Origin: an uncultured Arthrobacter sp.
Lineage (GTDB): Bacteria; Actinomycetota; Actinomycetes; Actinomycetales; Micrococcaceae
Direction: 5' to 3'
NCBI RefSeq assembly: GCF_947493765.1
Contig: NZ_CANLSZ010000004.1
Location: 62,001 to 126,000, forward strand
Length of the DNA: 64,000 bases
Positions 27,989 through 37,138 of the stretch are shown here, piece by piece (position 1 is the first letter of the stretch; each line of letters begins with the position of its first letter). The position numbers were made by a program, and so were the translations under genes. The notes beneath the pieces were generated by a model that did not search any database, had not been told where the DNA came from, and saw only the letters and a program-made list of their open reading frames with translations.

Positions 27989-28801
27989 TCAGGAACCGGA
28001 GACGAGGGGGCGGAGATTCTCGACCCACACGTCGTAGCCGAGTTTCAGGATCAGAGCGCCGACGACGGCCAGGAACACCACCCGCACGAAGGTGCTGCCC
28101 CTGCTGACGGCCATCCGCGAGCCGAGGTACCCGCCGGCCATGTTCGCCGCCCCGAGCAGCAGACCCAGCCCCCACAGGATGGACCCGTTGGGCAGGAAGA
28201 ACATGAGCGCACCGAAGTTGGTCGCCATGTTGACGATCTTCGCCTTCGCGCTGGCCCCGAGGAAGCTGTACCCGAGCAGGGTCACCATCGCGATGATCAG
28301 GAAGGATCCGGTGCCGGGGCCGATCAGGCCGTCGTAGAAGCCGATCACCAGACCGATCCCCGCAGCCGTCCCGTGGTGCCGGGCACCCCGGTGCTTCAGC
28401 CTCGTCAATGTTCCCACCGTGGGCTTCAGCGCCGTGAACACCGCGACCGCGACGAGGGCGGCCACGATGACGGGCTTGAACACCGACGACGGCAGGGACG
28501 CCGCGAGGATCGCCCCGCCGAAGCTGCCCACCAGGGCCACCCCGGCCATGGGGAGCGCCGTGCGGAGATCCGGGTGCACCCGTCGGTAGTAGGTGACGGC
28601 ACTCGTGGTGGTCCCGAGGATGGAGCCGAGCTTGTTCGTCGCCAGCGCCTGCACGGGGCTGATGCCGGGGACCAGCAGGAGCGCCGGGAGCTGCAGCAGT
28701 CCCCCGCCGCCCACGACGGCGTCCACCCAGCCCGCCGAGAAGCCGGCCACGAGGACCAGCACGATTGTGGCGAGGTGGATCTCCTCGAGCCCGGAGACCA
28801 C
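27989..28801 (-). CDS. TSUP (TauE/SafE) family transporter
   Basis: 270-residue membrane protein with about eight transmembrane segments. It has the duplicated TSUP signature: GFSAGWVDAVVGGGGLLQLPALL with LATNKLGSILGTTTSA in the first half, and GFYDGLIGPGTGSFLIIAMV with KIVNMATNFGAL in the second. Such proteins export sulfite, sulfoacetate or other organosulfur anions; the substrate here is unknown. The GTG start at 28801 is 3 nt after the proS stop, so it is probably co-transcribed with proS. Confidence 0.9.
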   Translation of the reverse strand: MVSGLEEIHLATIVLVLVAGFSAGWVDAVVGGGGLLQLPALLLVPGISPVQALATNKLGSILGTTTSAVTYYRRVHPDLRTALPMAGVALVGSFGGAILAASLPSSVFKPVIVAALVAVAVFTALKPTVGTLTRLKHRGARHHGTAAGIGLVIGFYDGLIGPGTGSFLIIAMVTLLGYSFLGASAKAKIVNMATNFGALMFFLPNGSILWGLGLLLGAANMAGGYLGSRMAVSRGSTFVRVVFLAVVGALILKLGYDVWVENLRPLVSGS

Positions 28802-28804
28802 GTC

Positions 28805-30604
28805 CTAGTGTGCCGTGAGCCGGCGCAGGAACGCCGCCGTCTCGTCCACGGGAACGTTCTGGGCCTCACCCGTCCGGCGGTCCCTGACCTCGATGACGCC
28901 CTCGGCGAACCCCCGGCCCACGACGACGATGGTGGGTACGCCGATGAGCTCGGCGTCGCCGAACTTCACGCCCGGCGAGACCTTGGGACGGTCGTCGTAG
29001 AGCACGGTCAGACCGTCGGACTCGAGCTCCGCGGCGAGCTTCTCCGCCGCCTCGTACACCTCGGTCCCCTTGCCCGTGGCCACGAGGTGCACATCGGCCG
29101 GGGCCACGTTGCGGGGCCAGATGATCCCGCGGTCGTCGTGGTTCGATTCCGCCAGGGCGGCGATGGCGCGCGTCACGCCGACGCCGTAGGAGCCCATGGT
29201 CACGGTGGCGAGCTTGCCGTTGCGGTCCAGGACCTTGAGCCCGAGTGCCTCCGCGTACTTCCGGCCGAGCTGGAAGATGTGGCCCATCTCGATGCCGCGG
29301 GCCGCGATGAGGGGCCCGGAGCCGTCGGGGGCCTCGTCGCCCTCCCGGACCTCGACCGCCTCGATGGTGCCGTCCCAGCCGAAGTCGCGCCCGGCGATCA
29401 GCCCGAACACGTGCCGGCCGGGCTCGTTGGCGCCCGTGATCCAGGCCGTGCCGCTGACCACGCGGGGGTCCACGAGATACCGCAGGCCCGTCCTGGCGTC
29501 CGCGCCGAGCACGGGGTCGTCGAGGGACAGACCGGGGCCGATGTAGCCCTTGACGAGGCCGGGGTGCTTCGCCAGGTCCTCCTCGGTGGCGGTCTCCACG
29601 GCCACCTCCCCGCCGGAGCCGAGGTGCCCGGCGATGGTGGCCTCGATGCGCTTGAGGTCCACGGCGCGGTCCCCGGGGACGCCGACCACGAGGATCTCCC
29701 GTTCGCCCGTGGGAAGCCGCGCGGCCAGGACCACGTTCTTCAGGGTGTCGGCGGCGGTCCACGCGCGGTCGTCCCGCGGTGCCGACGCGTTGGCGTGGTC
29801 CACGAGCGTGCTGATGGTCGGAGTGTCCGGTGTGTCGTGGACCTCCGCCGCCGGCGCCGCCGTGAAGTCGATGGCGTCGGGCACCACGGTGGTGACGGCC
29901 TCGACATTGGCCGTGTAGCCGCCGGCGGAGCGCACGAAGGTGTCCTCCCCGACCGGCGTGGGGTGCAGGAACTCCTCACTCCTGGATCCACCCATGGCCC
30001 CGGCCGTCGCCGTGACCGGGATGACCTCGAGGCCGAGCCGCTCGAAGATCCGCACGTATGCGGCGCGGTGCAGCCGGTAGCTCTCCTCCAGCGCCTCGTC
30101 GTCGATGTCGAACGAGTAGGAGTCCTTCATGATGAACTCGCGGCCGCGGAGCAGGCCGGCACGGGGGCGGGCCTCGTCGCGGTACTTGGTCTGGATCTGG
30201 AAGAGCCGTACCGGCAGGTCCTTGTACGAGGTGTAGAGGTCCTTCACGAGCAGCGTGAACATCTCCTCGTGCGTGGGTGCCAGGAGATAGTCCGCACCCC
30301 TGCGGTCCTGCAGCCGGAAGATACCGTCGCCGTACTCGGTCCAGCGGTTCGTGGCCTCGTAGGGTTCCTTGGGCAGCAGGGCAGGGAAGTGCACCTCCTG
30401 CGCACCGATCTCCTCCATCTCCTCGCGGATGACGGCCTCCACCCGCGCCAGCACCTTCAGTCCCAGCGGCAGCCAGCTGTAGATGCCCGGTGCCGCGCGG
30501 CGGATGTAGCCCGCGCGCACCAGGAGGCGATGGCTGGCCACCTCGGCCTCGGCGGGGTCGTCGCGCAGCGTGCGCAGGAAAAGGGTCGAGAGTCGTAAGA
30601 CCAC
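28805..30604 (-). CDS. proS: Prolyl-tRNA synthetase
   Basis: Class II synthetase charging tRNA-Pro. The 599-residue bacterial-type enzyme has motif 1 ([16 protein letters not shown]), [26 protein letters not shown], and motif 2 ([23 protein letters not shown]). An inserted editing domain follows ([18 protein letters not shown] onward), then motif 3 ([15 protein letters not shown]) and an anticodon-binding C-terminal domain. The start is GTG 30604. Neighbours (ispG, GNAT, DUF4439, rimP) match the conserved local order. Confidence 0.97.
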   Translation of the reverse strand: MVLRLSTLFLRTLRDDPAEAEVASHRLLVRAGYIRRAAPGIYSWLPLGLKVLARVEAVIREEMEEIGAQEVHFPALLPKEPYEATNRWTEYGDGIFRLQDRRGADYLLAPTHEEMFTLLVKDLYTSYKDLPVRLFQIQTKYRDEARPRAGLLRGREFIMKDSYSFDIDDEALEESYRLHRAAYVRIFERLGLEVIPVTATAGAMGGSRSEEFLHPTPVGEDTFVRSAGGYTANVEAVTTVVPDAIDFTAAPAAEVHDTPDTPTISTLVDHANASAPRDDRAWTAADTLKNVVLAARLPTGEREILVVGVPGDRAVDLKRIEATIAGHLGSGGEVAVETATEEDLAKHPGLVKGYIGPGLSLDDPVLGADARTGLRYLVDPRVVSGTAWITGANEPGRHVFGLIAGRDFGWDGTIEAVEVREGDEAPDGSGPLIAARGIEMGHIFQLGRKYAEALGLKVLDRNGKLATVTMGSYGVGVTRAIAALAESNHDDRGIIWPRNVAPADVHLVATGKGTEVYEAAEKLAAELESDGLTVLYDDRPKVSPGVKFGDAELIGVPTIVVVGRGFAEGVIEVRDRRTGEAQNVPVDETAAFLRRLTAH

Positions 30605-30703
30605 GCGGGAATCCGTTCGTATGTATCGGGCACTGCCATCCGCCGTCCCGCCGGGCGGCGGGAGACAACAGGTATCAATCTAGCCGGTCCGCCGTCGTGC
30701 CCC

Positions 30704-31615
30704 TCAGAACAGGATGGTCGCGAAGGTGTCCTGCTGCTCGAAGCCCACGCGCTTGTAGGCGGCGATGGCGCGGGCGTTGTAGGAGTTCACGTAGAGGCTC
30801 ACGGTCGGCGCCAGGGAACGGGCCGCGACGACGACGCCGGCAATGTAGGCGGCGCTCAGCCCCTTGCCGCGGTGGTCCGGGTTCATCCAGACACCCTGGA
30901 TCTGGGCCACCTGCGAGGAGACGGTTCCCAGCTCGGCCTTGAAGACCACCTCACCGTCGTCCCCGGTGGCGACGAGCGAGTGCCGCTTGCCGATCAGGGT
31001 TGCCACGCGCCGCCGGTAGTGCTCCGAGCCGCCGATGAACGGCGAGTAGCCCACCTCCTCCTCGAACATCGCCGCGCAGGCGGGGAGGAGCAGGTCGAGC
31101 TCGTCGGAGCGTGTGAGGCGCAGATCGGGCGCCGCGTCGATCAGCGGTTCCGAGTCGATGACCAGCAGGGGCTGGCTGGGCCGCACGTCGAACGGCTCTC
31201 CCCCGTAGTCCTCGAGGGTGGACCAGAGATCCATCACACCCTCGGAGAGCCCGAAGATGGACGAGAACGATCGCCCGGACCGCCCCAGATGGTCGCCGAA
31301 GATGGCACCCGTCTCGTCCATCACGCCGATCGGCACGAGATTGACCCCTGCCCAGCAGGCGGCCCGGAGCACGCCGTGACGGAACATGCCCACGATCTCG
31401 CCGCCGGCCGGTGAGGGCGCTGCGGTGCGCATCGCCTCGAGGTGCGCCGCGATGAAGACATTGGCCACGGGGTCGGTGTTGACGATGGACCACAGGTCCC
31501 TCGTGTCGTCCGCGCCCAGGACGCGGAAGGACCAGGGCCCCTCCGGATCGGCGACGGGCTTAGCTAACGGTAACCATGGGGCCACCCGGGCCAGCAGTCT
31601 CGCCATCAGCCTCAC
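30704..31615 (-). CDS. GNAT N-acetyltransferase (DUF4081 type)
   Basis: 303-residue two-domain acetyltransferase. The N-terminal DUF4081-like half begins [20 protein letters not shown] and includes [12 protein letters not shown]. The C-terminal GNAT fold has the acetyl-CoA loop [20 protein letters not shown] and the final [20 protein letters not shown]. The acceptor is unknown. It is encoded directly behind ispG in many actinobacteria. GTG 31615 is used because GGAGGAG lies 4 nt upstream; this start is inside ispG, giving a 56-nt overlap and strong coupling. Confidence 0.88.
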   Translation of the reverse strand: MRLMARLLARVAPWLPLAKPVADPEGPWSFRVLGADDTRDLWSIVNTDPVANVFIAAHLEAMRTAAPSPAGGEIVGMFRHGVLRAACWAGVNLVPIGVMDETGAIFGDHLGRSGRSFSSIFGLSEGVMDLWSTLEDYGGEPFDVRPSQPLLVIDSEPLIDAAPDLRLTRSDELDLLLPACAAMFEEEVGYSPFIGGSEHYRRRVATLIGKRHSLVATGDDGEVVFKAELGTVSSQVAQIQGVWMNPDHRGKGLSAAYIAGVVVAARSLAPTVSLYVNSYNARAIAAYKRVGFEQQDTFATILF

Positions 31616-32726
31616 CCATCTCCTCCGCGAGCCGCATGGCTTCCTCGATGAGCGTCTCGACGATCTGGTCCTCGGGAACGGTCTTGATGACCTCTCCCTT
31701 CACGAAGATCTGCCCCTTGCCGTTGCCGGAGGCGACACCCAGGTCGGCTTCGCGGGCCTCGCCCGGTCCGTTGACCACGCAGCCCATGACGGCCACGCGC
31801 AGCGGGACCTCCATACCCTCGAGGCCGGCCGTGACCTCCTCGGCGAGGGTGTACACGTCGACCTGTGCCCGGCCGCACGAGGGGCAGGACACGATCTCGA
31901 GCTTGCGCGGGCGCAGGTTCAGGGACTGGAGGATCTGGTTGCCCACCTTGATCTCCTCCACCGGCGGGGCCGACAGCGAGACGCGGATGGTGTCACCGAT
32001 GCCCTGGGAGAGCAGGGCGCCGAAGGCCGTCGCCGACTTGATGGTGCCCTGGAACGCGGGGCCGGCCTCCGTGACGCCGAGGTGGAGGGGCCAGTCACCG
32101 CGTTCGGCCAGCAGCTCGTACGCGCGCACCATGACCACGGGGTCGTTGTGCTTGACGGAGATCTTGAAATCGTGGAAGTCGTGTTCCTCGAACAGGGACG
32201 CCTCCCAGACGGCGGACTCCACGAGGGCCTCGGGCGTCGCCTTGCCGTACTTCTCCATGAGCCGGGGATCCAGGGAACCGGCGTTGACGCCGATCCGGAT
32301 CGAGGTGCCGGCGGCCTTCGCTGCGGCGGCGATCTCCTTGACCTGGTCGTCGAACTTCCGGATGTTCCCGGGGTTCACGCGGACCGCGGCGCATCCGGCG
32401 TCGATCGCCGCGAAGACGTACTTCGGCTGGAAGTGGATGTCGGCGATCACGGGGATCTGGGACTTCTTCGCGATGATCGGCAGTGCCGCGGCGTCATCCG
32501 GCGAGGGGCAGGCCACGCGGACGATGTCGCACCCGGTCGCGGTCAGCTCGGCGATCTGCTGCAGCGTGGCGTTGATGTCGGTGGTCGGTGTGGTCGTCAT
32601 CGACTGGATGCTGATCGGCGAGTCCGAGCCGACGCCCACCGCACCGACCTTGATCTGCCGGGTCTTGCGCCGGGGTGCGAGAACGGGCGGTGGTGCTTCT
32701 GGCATTCCTAGGTTGACCGAGGTCAA
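31560..32726 (-). CDS. ispG: 4-hydroxy-3-methylbut-2-en-1-yl diphosphate synthase
   Basis: [4Fe-4S] enzyme of the non-mevalonate isoprenoid pathway, also called GcpE. The protein shows [38 protein letters not shown] and the cluster cysteines in [11 protein letters not shown] and [15 protein letters not shown]. An ATG at 32738 is in frame, but it forms part of the GGAGG-ATGTC context that better serves a TTG start at 32726 ([13 protein letters not shown]), as in relatives; I use that start (388 residues). dxr of the same pathway lies about 3 kb upstream. Confidence 0.94.
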   Translation of the reverse strand: MTSVNLGMPEAPPPVLAPRRKTRQIKVGAVGVGSDSPISIQSMTTTPTTDINATLQQIAELTATGCDIVRVACPSPDDAAALPIIAKKSQIPVIADIHFQPKYVFAAIDAGCAAVRVNPGNIRKFDDQVKEIAAAAKAAGTSIRIGVNAGSLDPRLMEKYGKATPEALVESAVWEASLFEEHDFHDFKISVKHNDPVVMVRAYELLAERGDWPLHLGVTEAGPAFQGTIKSATAFGALLSQGIGDTIRVSLSAPPVEEIKVGNQILQSLNLRPRKLEIVSCPSCGRAQVDVYTLAEEVTAGLEGMEVPLRVAVMGCVVNGPGEAREADLGVASGNGKGQIFVKGEVIKTVPEDQIVETLIEEAMRLAEEMGEADGETAGPGGPMVTVS

Positions 32727-32824
32727 GACATCCTCCATGCTGGCGGCCGTGGCCGCGAATCAGACGAACTTCCTGTGTCCATTATCCACCCGGGCCGCGC
32801 CCGCGGACGCCGCTTCGAGCCGGC

Positions 32825-33115
32825 TCACACGAGGTCCTTGAACACACCGATCACAGGATTCCAGGCGGTGGTCTTGACGGCCGAGATGACACCCTCCCGC
32901 GCGAAGGGGTCCTGGCCCACGAGCTCGTTGAGGTGGGACTCGGTGTCGGAGGAGAAGACGAGGAGGGCCCCGCTGCCATCGGCGAACGGTCCGGACGCGA
33001 GAACGCGACCCTGCTCCACGAGCCCCTCCAGCCAGACCCTGTGCTCGGGGCGGTGCTCGGCCCGGAGGTCCTCCTGGTCGGGGTCGTACACGTACTCGAC
33101 GGCGAAGATACTCAT
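32825..33115 (-). CDS. YciI-like domain protein
   Basis: 96-residue ferredoxin-like-fold protein of the YciI family (MSIFAVEYVYD, RPEHRVWLEGLVEQGRVLASGPFADGSGALLVF, and DPFAREGVI, where the conserved Asp-Pro is seen). The biochemical role of the family is poorly known. ATG 33115 matches homologues; a GTG at 33124 is in frame. It lies 10 nt downstream of the SatD-partner membrane protein gene. Confidence 0.88.
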   Translation of the reverse strand: MSIFAVEYVYDPDQEDLRAEHRPEHRVWLEGLVEQGRVLASGPFADGSGALLVFSSDTESHLNELVGQDPFAREGVISAVKTTAWNPVIGVFKDLV

Positions 33116-33125
33116 GCTCCTCACC

Positions 33126-33575
33126 CTACGTGACTCCCAGCAGGTAGACCTTGACGAGCGTGGCCACGCCCGCTGCCCACAAGAGCGACGTCAGCGTGCC
33201 GATGATGAAGCGCTCCGAGGCCGCCGGGGACTCCCTGAGCTCGGAGTAGCGGCCGAGGGCCTTGACCGCGACGACATAGGCGATGGCGACCGGCTGGCCG
33301 CCGAGGATGGCGACCGTCACGGCGAGCCGCTCGAGGATCCCGATGACCAGCCCGCCACGCAGCACACCGGGTGGCACCGCGCTGACCTCGATGCTCGGTG
33401 GCTCCGCCGGTGGAGCGGGCAGGTCGAGCTGTGGCTGGTCCGCCGGTTCGGGTGGGTCGTCCCGGCGTCGCTGCGCCGAGTCCACCGATCGCGCCAGACG
33501 CAGGACGAGCGTGGTCACGGGTGAGCCGAGGGCCCCTGCCACGAGCAGTGCCACCACGATCCACAGTGCGTCCAT
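33126..33575 (-). CDS. Membrane protein paired with SatD-like regulator
   Basis: 149-residue integral membrane protein. An N-terminal helix (ALWIVVALLVAGALG) is followed by a Pro-rich cytoplasmic loop (about residues 30-68). The conserved segment GILERLAVTVAILGGQPVAI leads into YVVAVKALGRYSELR and ERFIIGTLTSLLWAAGVATL. This G-x-x-E-R ... A-x-K ... R-x-x-E ... E-x-x-I-I-G-T pattern recalls the C-terminal part of DUF3307 proteins that accompany SatD in other phyla; this is from memory. ATG 33575 has AGGAGGGG upstream. Probably co-regulated with satD, 154 nt upstream. Confidence 0.78.
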   Translation of the reverse strand: MDALWIVVALLVAGALGSPVTTLVLRLARSVDSAQRRRDDPPEPADQPQLDLPAPPAEPPSIEVSAVPPGVLRGGLVIGILERLAVTVAILGGQPVAIAYVVAVKALGRYSELRESPAASERFIIGTLTSLLWAAGVATLVKVYLLGVT

Positions 33576-33589
33576 CACCCCTCCTGTTC

Positions 33590-33618
33590 TCTGCTGGTCC
33601 CTCTGTCTGCTGGTCCCT
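33590..33618. repeat. Short direct repeat in the satD-membrane gene gap
   Basis: TCTGCTGGTCCCT occurs at 33590-33602 and again at 33606-33618 (16-bp period). The rest of the 154-nt gap shows no gene. Confidence 0.6.
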
Positions 33619-33729
33619 GTCTACCGCACGGCACCCCCCTTCACCGCGCGTCGTCCCTCCCTGCCGCCGAGATCGCAGATACCACCGTTCTGCGGGCGCC
33701 CGGACGGTCGTTCCTGCTGGTTCGGCCGC

Positions 33730-34338
33730 TCAGACCTGCTGTGGCTCCACGCCGTCGTCGGCCCAGGCGAGCAATCGTGCGACGGCGGGACGGACGGCGA
33801 GCTCCTCCTGCCAGGCGGCGCGGGCGGCAGCCTTGCTGACGGCCTGCGGGCTGATGCCGAGTGTGCGTGCGACGGCGGTCTGCGTCCCGCGCGTGTCGGG
33901 CTGCAGCAGATCGAGGATCCGCCACTCCGCCTCGGAGCGGGCCATGATGTGGCGACCGAGGAGGGCGAGCACGCCTTCCGCCTCGGCGGAACCCTCCGGT
34001 CCCTCCACGGCCACCGGCGCCCTGTCCCCCGTCTTCTTCGCGCGCTCCACGGCCGTCCTGGCCGACACGAAGGCCGAGCCGCGTCCCTCGCGGGAGGATT
34101 CCGGGAAGGGCTGCTCCACCTCCCCGATACCGATCCCCACGTACCATCCACCGTCGCGCAGGCAGGCGAGGACGGCCTCGACGACGTCGGGCGCGTGGGC
34201 CACGACCCCCTGCGCCTCGTCGCCGACCGAGCGCTCCCACGGGAGGATGGTCGGGACGTGCCGGAGGAGGCCGAGCAGCTCCGGGATACGGTCGGTGGAG
34301 GAGCGGCTTCCCTGCTGATCGATCGTCAGGACGAACAT
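33730..34338 (-). CDS. SatD-family HTH protein with cyclase-like N-terminus
   Basis: 202 residues. The N-terminal region (MFVLTIDQQGSRSSTDRIPE, ERSVGDEAQGVVAHAPDVVE, GGWYVGIGIGEVEQP) resembles SatD-family proteins. Its GDE and GIGIGE elements recall a degenerate class III nucleotide-cyclase fold. The C-terminal region (ARSEAEWRILDLLQPDTRG, TQTAVARTLGISPQAVSKAA) is a clear helix-turn-helix with a possible extension. I infer a ligand-sensing DNA-binding protein that controls itself and the neighbouring membrane protein. The start is leaderless and lies beside a palindromic operator. Confidence 0.75.
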   Translation of the reverse strand: MFVLTIDQQGSRSSTDRIPELLGLLRHVPTILPWERSVGDEAQGVVAHAPDVVEAVLACLRDGGWYVGIGIGEVEQPFPESSREGRGSAFVSARTAVERAKKTGDRAPVAVEGPEGSAEAEGVLALLGRHIMARSEAEWRILDLLQPDTRGTQTAVARTLGISPQAVSKAAARAAWQEELAVRPAVARLLAWADDGVEPQQV

Positions 34339-34341
34339 ACA

Positions 34342-34359
34342 TCAACCGTATTCGGTTGA
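34342..34359. promoter_or_regulatory. Palindromic operator of the satD-like gene
   Basis: TCAACCGTATTCGGTTGA is a perfect inverted repeat with 7-bp arms and a 4-bp centre. It begins 3 nt upstream of the satD-like start codon and covers its -10 box. A third half-site (CAACCG, 34371-34376) overlaps the -35 box, suggesting cooperative autoregulation. Confidence 0.7.
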
Positions 34360-34373
34360 ATTGCAAATTACAA
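34345..34373 (-). promoter_or_regulatory. Leaderless promoter of the satD-like gene
   Basis: On the minus strand a -35 box TTGTAA (34368-34373), a 17-bp spacer and a -10 box TACGGT (34345-34350) stand 6 nt before the ATG. The region is strikingly AT-rich for this genome. Confidence 0.6.
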
Positions 34374-34377
34374 CCGA

Positions 34378-35721
34378 TCAGCCGAAGAGATCGACCGGCT
34401 TCACGATATCCGCATAGATCAGCAGCACGCCCATCCCCATGAAGAGGATGGCCACGGCATAGGTCAGCGGTAGGAGTCTCGCCATGTCGAACGGCCCGGG
34501 GTCGGGGCGCTTGAGCAGACGCGCGACGCCGCGGCGCAGTCCCTCCCAGAGAGCACCGGCCACGTGCCCGCCGTCGAGCGGCAGGAGCGGGATCAGGTTG
34601 AACACGAACAGGGCCAGATTGACGCCGGCCACGAGGCCTACCAGTGTCGCGGCACGGGAGACCACCGGGATCTCCTCCATCGCCGAGATCTCCCCCGCGA
34701 TGCGCCCCACACCGACCACGCTGATGGGCCCCTCGGGGTCGCGCGGGGCGTCCGAGAAGGCCGCCTGCCCCACCTCGACCACGCGCTGCGGCAGGTGCAG
34801 CACCACGCCCGCCACACTGCTGAGCGAATCACCGACGGCGGGCAGCACCTCACTCGCGGGCTGCGGCACCAGTTCCTCCAGGGAGCCGACGCCGATGAAA
34901 CCCACCTCCTGCATCACGGCCACGCCGTCGTCGTCGACCAGCGCCGTTCCGTCGTCGGCCGCAACCGGCCGCTCGGTGAGCAGGGGCCTGATGGTGGCGT
35001 CGATGCGCCCTCCGTCGCGCACGTAGGTGATGCCGACGTCGCGTCCTGCTGCCTCCCGGATCCAGCCGGAGAGTTCGTTCCAGTCGTTGACCTCGCGGCC
35101 GTCGAACGCGACCACGCGATCGCCGGGGAGGAGGCCCGCCTGGTAGGCCGGCGCGGCGGGGTCGTCGGGCGTGCACTCCGTCTGGGCGGTGGCGGCCTGC
35201 CGGCTCGCGGGGACGACGCACTCGGACACCGAGGAGATGGTGGTGGTGGGCTGCGCGGTGCCGAAGCCCATGATGAGGACGGCGAAGAGCACCGTCCCGA
35301 TCAGGAGATTCATCAGCGGGCCGCCCAGCATGATGATGATGCGCTTCCAGATGGGCAGGCGGTAGAAGACGCGGTCCTCGTCGCCGGGCTGCAACTGCTC
35401 CGCCGCGACCTGCCGGGCGTCGCTGGCGAGCTGCTGGAACACTCCGGTGCTGGACTGGCGCACCGCACCGGTCTCCGATGACGGGGGCGGGAACATGCCC
35501 ACCATCGACACGTACCCGCCGGCGGGGATCGCCTTGATCCCGTACTCGGTCTCGCCGCGCCGCCTCGACCAGAGGGTGGGGCCGAAGCCCACCATGTACT
35601 GCGTCACACGGACCTTGAACAGCTTCGCCGGCACCAGGTGGCCCACCTCGTGCAGCGCGATCGATGCGGCGACACCGACCACGACGACGAGCACCCCGAC
35701 GACGAACAGGAGAACGGTCAC
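34378..35721 (-). CDS. rip: Site-2 (M50) membrane metalloprotease, RseP/Rip1-like
   Basis: Intramembrane zinc protease that cleaves anti-sigma factors and other membrane proteins. The 447 residues have HEVGH at 24-28 in the first transmembrane helix, [28 protein letters not shown], and a PDZ domain ([20 protein letters not shown]). The second metal motif [10 protein letters not shown] is near the C-terminus. The GTG start overlaps the dxr stop (GTGA), the same dxr-rip-ispG series seen in mycobacteria. Confidence 0.94.
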   Translation of the reverse strand: MTVLLFVVGVLVVVVGVAASIALHEVGHLVPAKLFKVRVTQYMVGFGPTLWSRRRGETEYGIKAIPAGGYVSMVGMFPPPSSETGAVRQSSTGVFQQLASDARQVAAEQLQPGDEDRVFYRLPIWKRIIIMLGGPLMNLLIGTVLFAVLIMGFGTAQPTTTISSVSECVVPASRQAATAQTECTPDDPAAPAYQAGLLPGDRVVAFDGREVNDWNELSGWIREAAGRDVGITYVRDGGRIDATIRPLLTERPVAADDGTALVDDDGVAVMQEVGFIGVGSLEELVPQPASEVLPAVGDSLSSVAGVVLHLPQRVVEVGQAAFSDAPRDPEGPISVVGVGRIAGEISAMEEIPVVSRAATLVGLVAGVNLALFVFNLIPLLPLDGGHVAGALWEGLRRGVARLLKRPDPGPFDMARLLPLTYAVAILFMGMGVLLIYADIVKPVDLFG

Positions 35722-36989
35722 GAGTCTTCCTTCTGGCCTGGCGAGCCTGCTGCCGCACCCTGCGGCGATACCTCCATACCACAACGGATCCGCGCCCTCG
35801 TCCGTGCCCAGCGCTCGGCCTCGAGGACGGCGTCGAGCGTCAGGTCCTCCTCCCTGCTTCCGGGGTCCAGGGCGCGCTGGTCCTCGACGACGGCGGCGAC
35901 CGTGTCGACGATGTCGGTGAACCCGATCAGTCCGTCGTGGAAGGCGTCCACGGCCTCCTCGTTCGCGGCGTTGTAGGCGGCCATGCGCGTGCCACCCTCG
36001 GCAGCTGCCCGTTTGGCCAGGGTGATCGCAGGGAAGGCGTCCTCGTCCAGGGGCTCGAAGTGCCAGGCGGCGGGCCGGGACCAGTCGCAGGCCCTCGCGG
36101 ATCCGGGGACGCGGAACGGCCAGCCGATGCCGAGGGCGATGGGCAGACGCATGTCGGGCGGTGAGGCCTGCGCCAGCGTGGACCCGTCCACGAACTGCAC
36201 CATCGAGTGGATCACGGACTGCGGATGGACGACGACGTCGATACGCTCCAGCGGGATGTCGAACAGCAGGTGCGCCTCGATGACCTCGAGCGCCTTGTTG
36301 ACCATGGACGCCGAGTTGGTGCTGATGACCCGGCCCATGTCCCAGGTGGGGTGCGCCACGGCCTGCGCCGGGGAGACGTGCCGGAGCTGGGCCCGCGTCA
36401 TGCCGCGGAACGGGCCGCCCGAGGCCGTCAGGACCAATCGGTCCACCTCGTCCGCCGTGCCGCCGCGCAGCGCCTGGGCGAGGGCCGAGTGCTCCGAGTC
36501 CACGGGCACGAGCTGTCCGGGAGCGGCAGCAGCGCGGACCAGGGCTCCCCCTGCGATCAGCGACTCCTTGTTGGCCAGGGCCAGCAGGTGTCCGGCTGCG
36601 AGCGCCGCGAGGGTGGGCTCCAGTCCGATCGATCCGGTGATCCCGTTGAGCACGACGTCGGCGTCGGGCCAGGCCGCGATGCGGGCAGCGGCGCCGGGCC
36701 CGGTGAAGAGCTCCGGAGCGTACCCGCTGATCCCGGCGGCATCCGCAGCCGTGCCGATGGCCCGCTCGAGGTCGGTCTCCGAGCCCTGGGCCACCCCGAC
36801 CGCCGGGGCACGGACGGCCACGGCCTGCCGGGCGAGGAGATCCAGCTGACGTCCCCCTGCGCTGAGTCCTGCGACGCTGAACCGATTCCGTGCGGCGGCG
36901 ATGACGTCGAGGGCCTGCGTGCCGATCGAGCCCGTGGATCCGAGGATGGAGACGCGTCGGTGCTCACGGGTGGGGTTGCTGAAATCCAT
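35718..36989 (-). CDS. dxr: 1-deoxy-D-xylulose 5-phosphate reductoisomerase
   Basis: NADPH-dependent second step of the non-mevalonate isoprenoid pathway. The 423-residue protein has the NADPH-binding [68 protein letters not shown] and [19 protein letters not shown] 36989 ([10 protein letters not shown]) is used because a GATACT box lies 6 nt upstream, implying a leaderless mRNA. Confidence 0.96.
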   Translation of the reverse strand: MDFSNPTREHRRVSILGSTGSIGTQALDVIAAARNRFSVAGLSAGGRQLDLLARQAVAVRAPAVGVAQGSETDLERAIGTAADAAGISGYAPELFTGPGAAARIAAWPDADVVLNGITGSIGLEPTLAALAAGHLLALANKESLIAGGALVRAAAAPGQLVPVDSEHSALAQALRGGTADEVDRLVLTASGGPFRGMTRAQLRHVSPAQAVAHPTWDMGRVISTNSASMVNKALEVIEAHLLFDIPLERIDVVVHPQSVIHSMVQFVDGSTLAQASPPDMRLPIALGIGWPFRVPGSARACDWSRPAAWHFEPLDEDAFPAITLAKRAAAEGGTRMAAYNAANEEAVDAFHDGLIGFTDIVDTVAAVVEDQRALDPGSREEDLTLDAVLEAERWARTRARIRCGMEVSPQGAAAGSPGQKEDS

Positions 36990-36995
36990 GTCCCC

Positions 36996-37001
36996 AGTAT
37001 C
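36996..37001 (-). promoter_or_regulatory. -10 box of leaderless dxr promoter
   Basis: GATACT on the minus strand, 6 nt before the dxr ATG, with no ribosome site between. Confidence 0.5.
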
Positions 37002-37138
37002 CCGCAGTCCCCTGGTGCGCACGCCTCTGGCTACGCCTCAACCGCCACCCACTGTCCAGGAGAAATCTGTTCATGAGTGGGCCTCGGTGAGCCCTTGGAT
37101 GGCGGCTATTCTGTCGGTGCCGGGTGATCGAATGGAGT

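Noticed and set aside
37067-37091. Tiny frame MSGPR with an AGGAGAA site before the DUF222/HNH gene
   Set aside because: Five codons only, with no attenuator structure behind it; likely chance.
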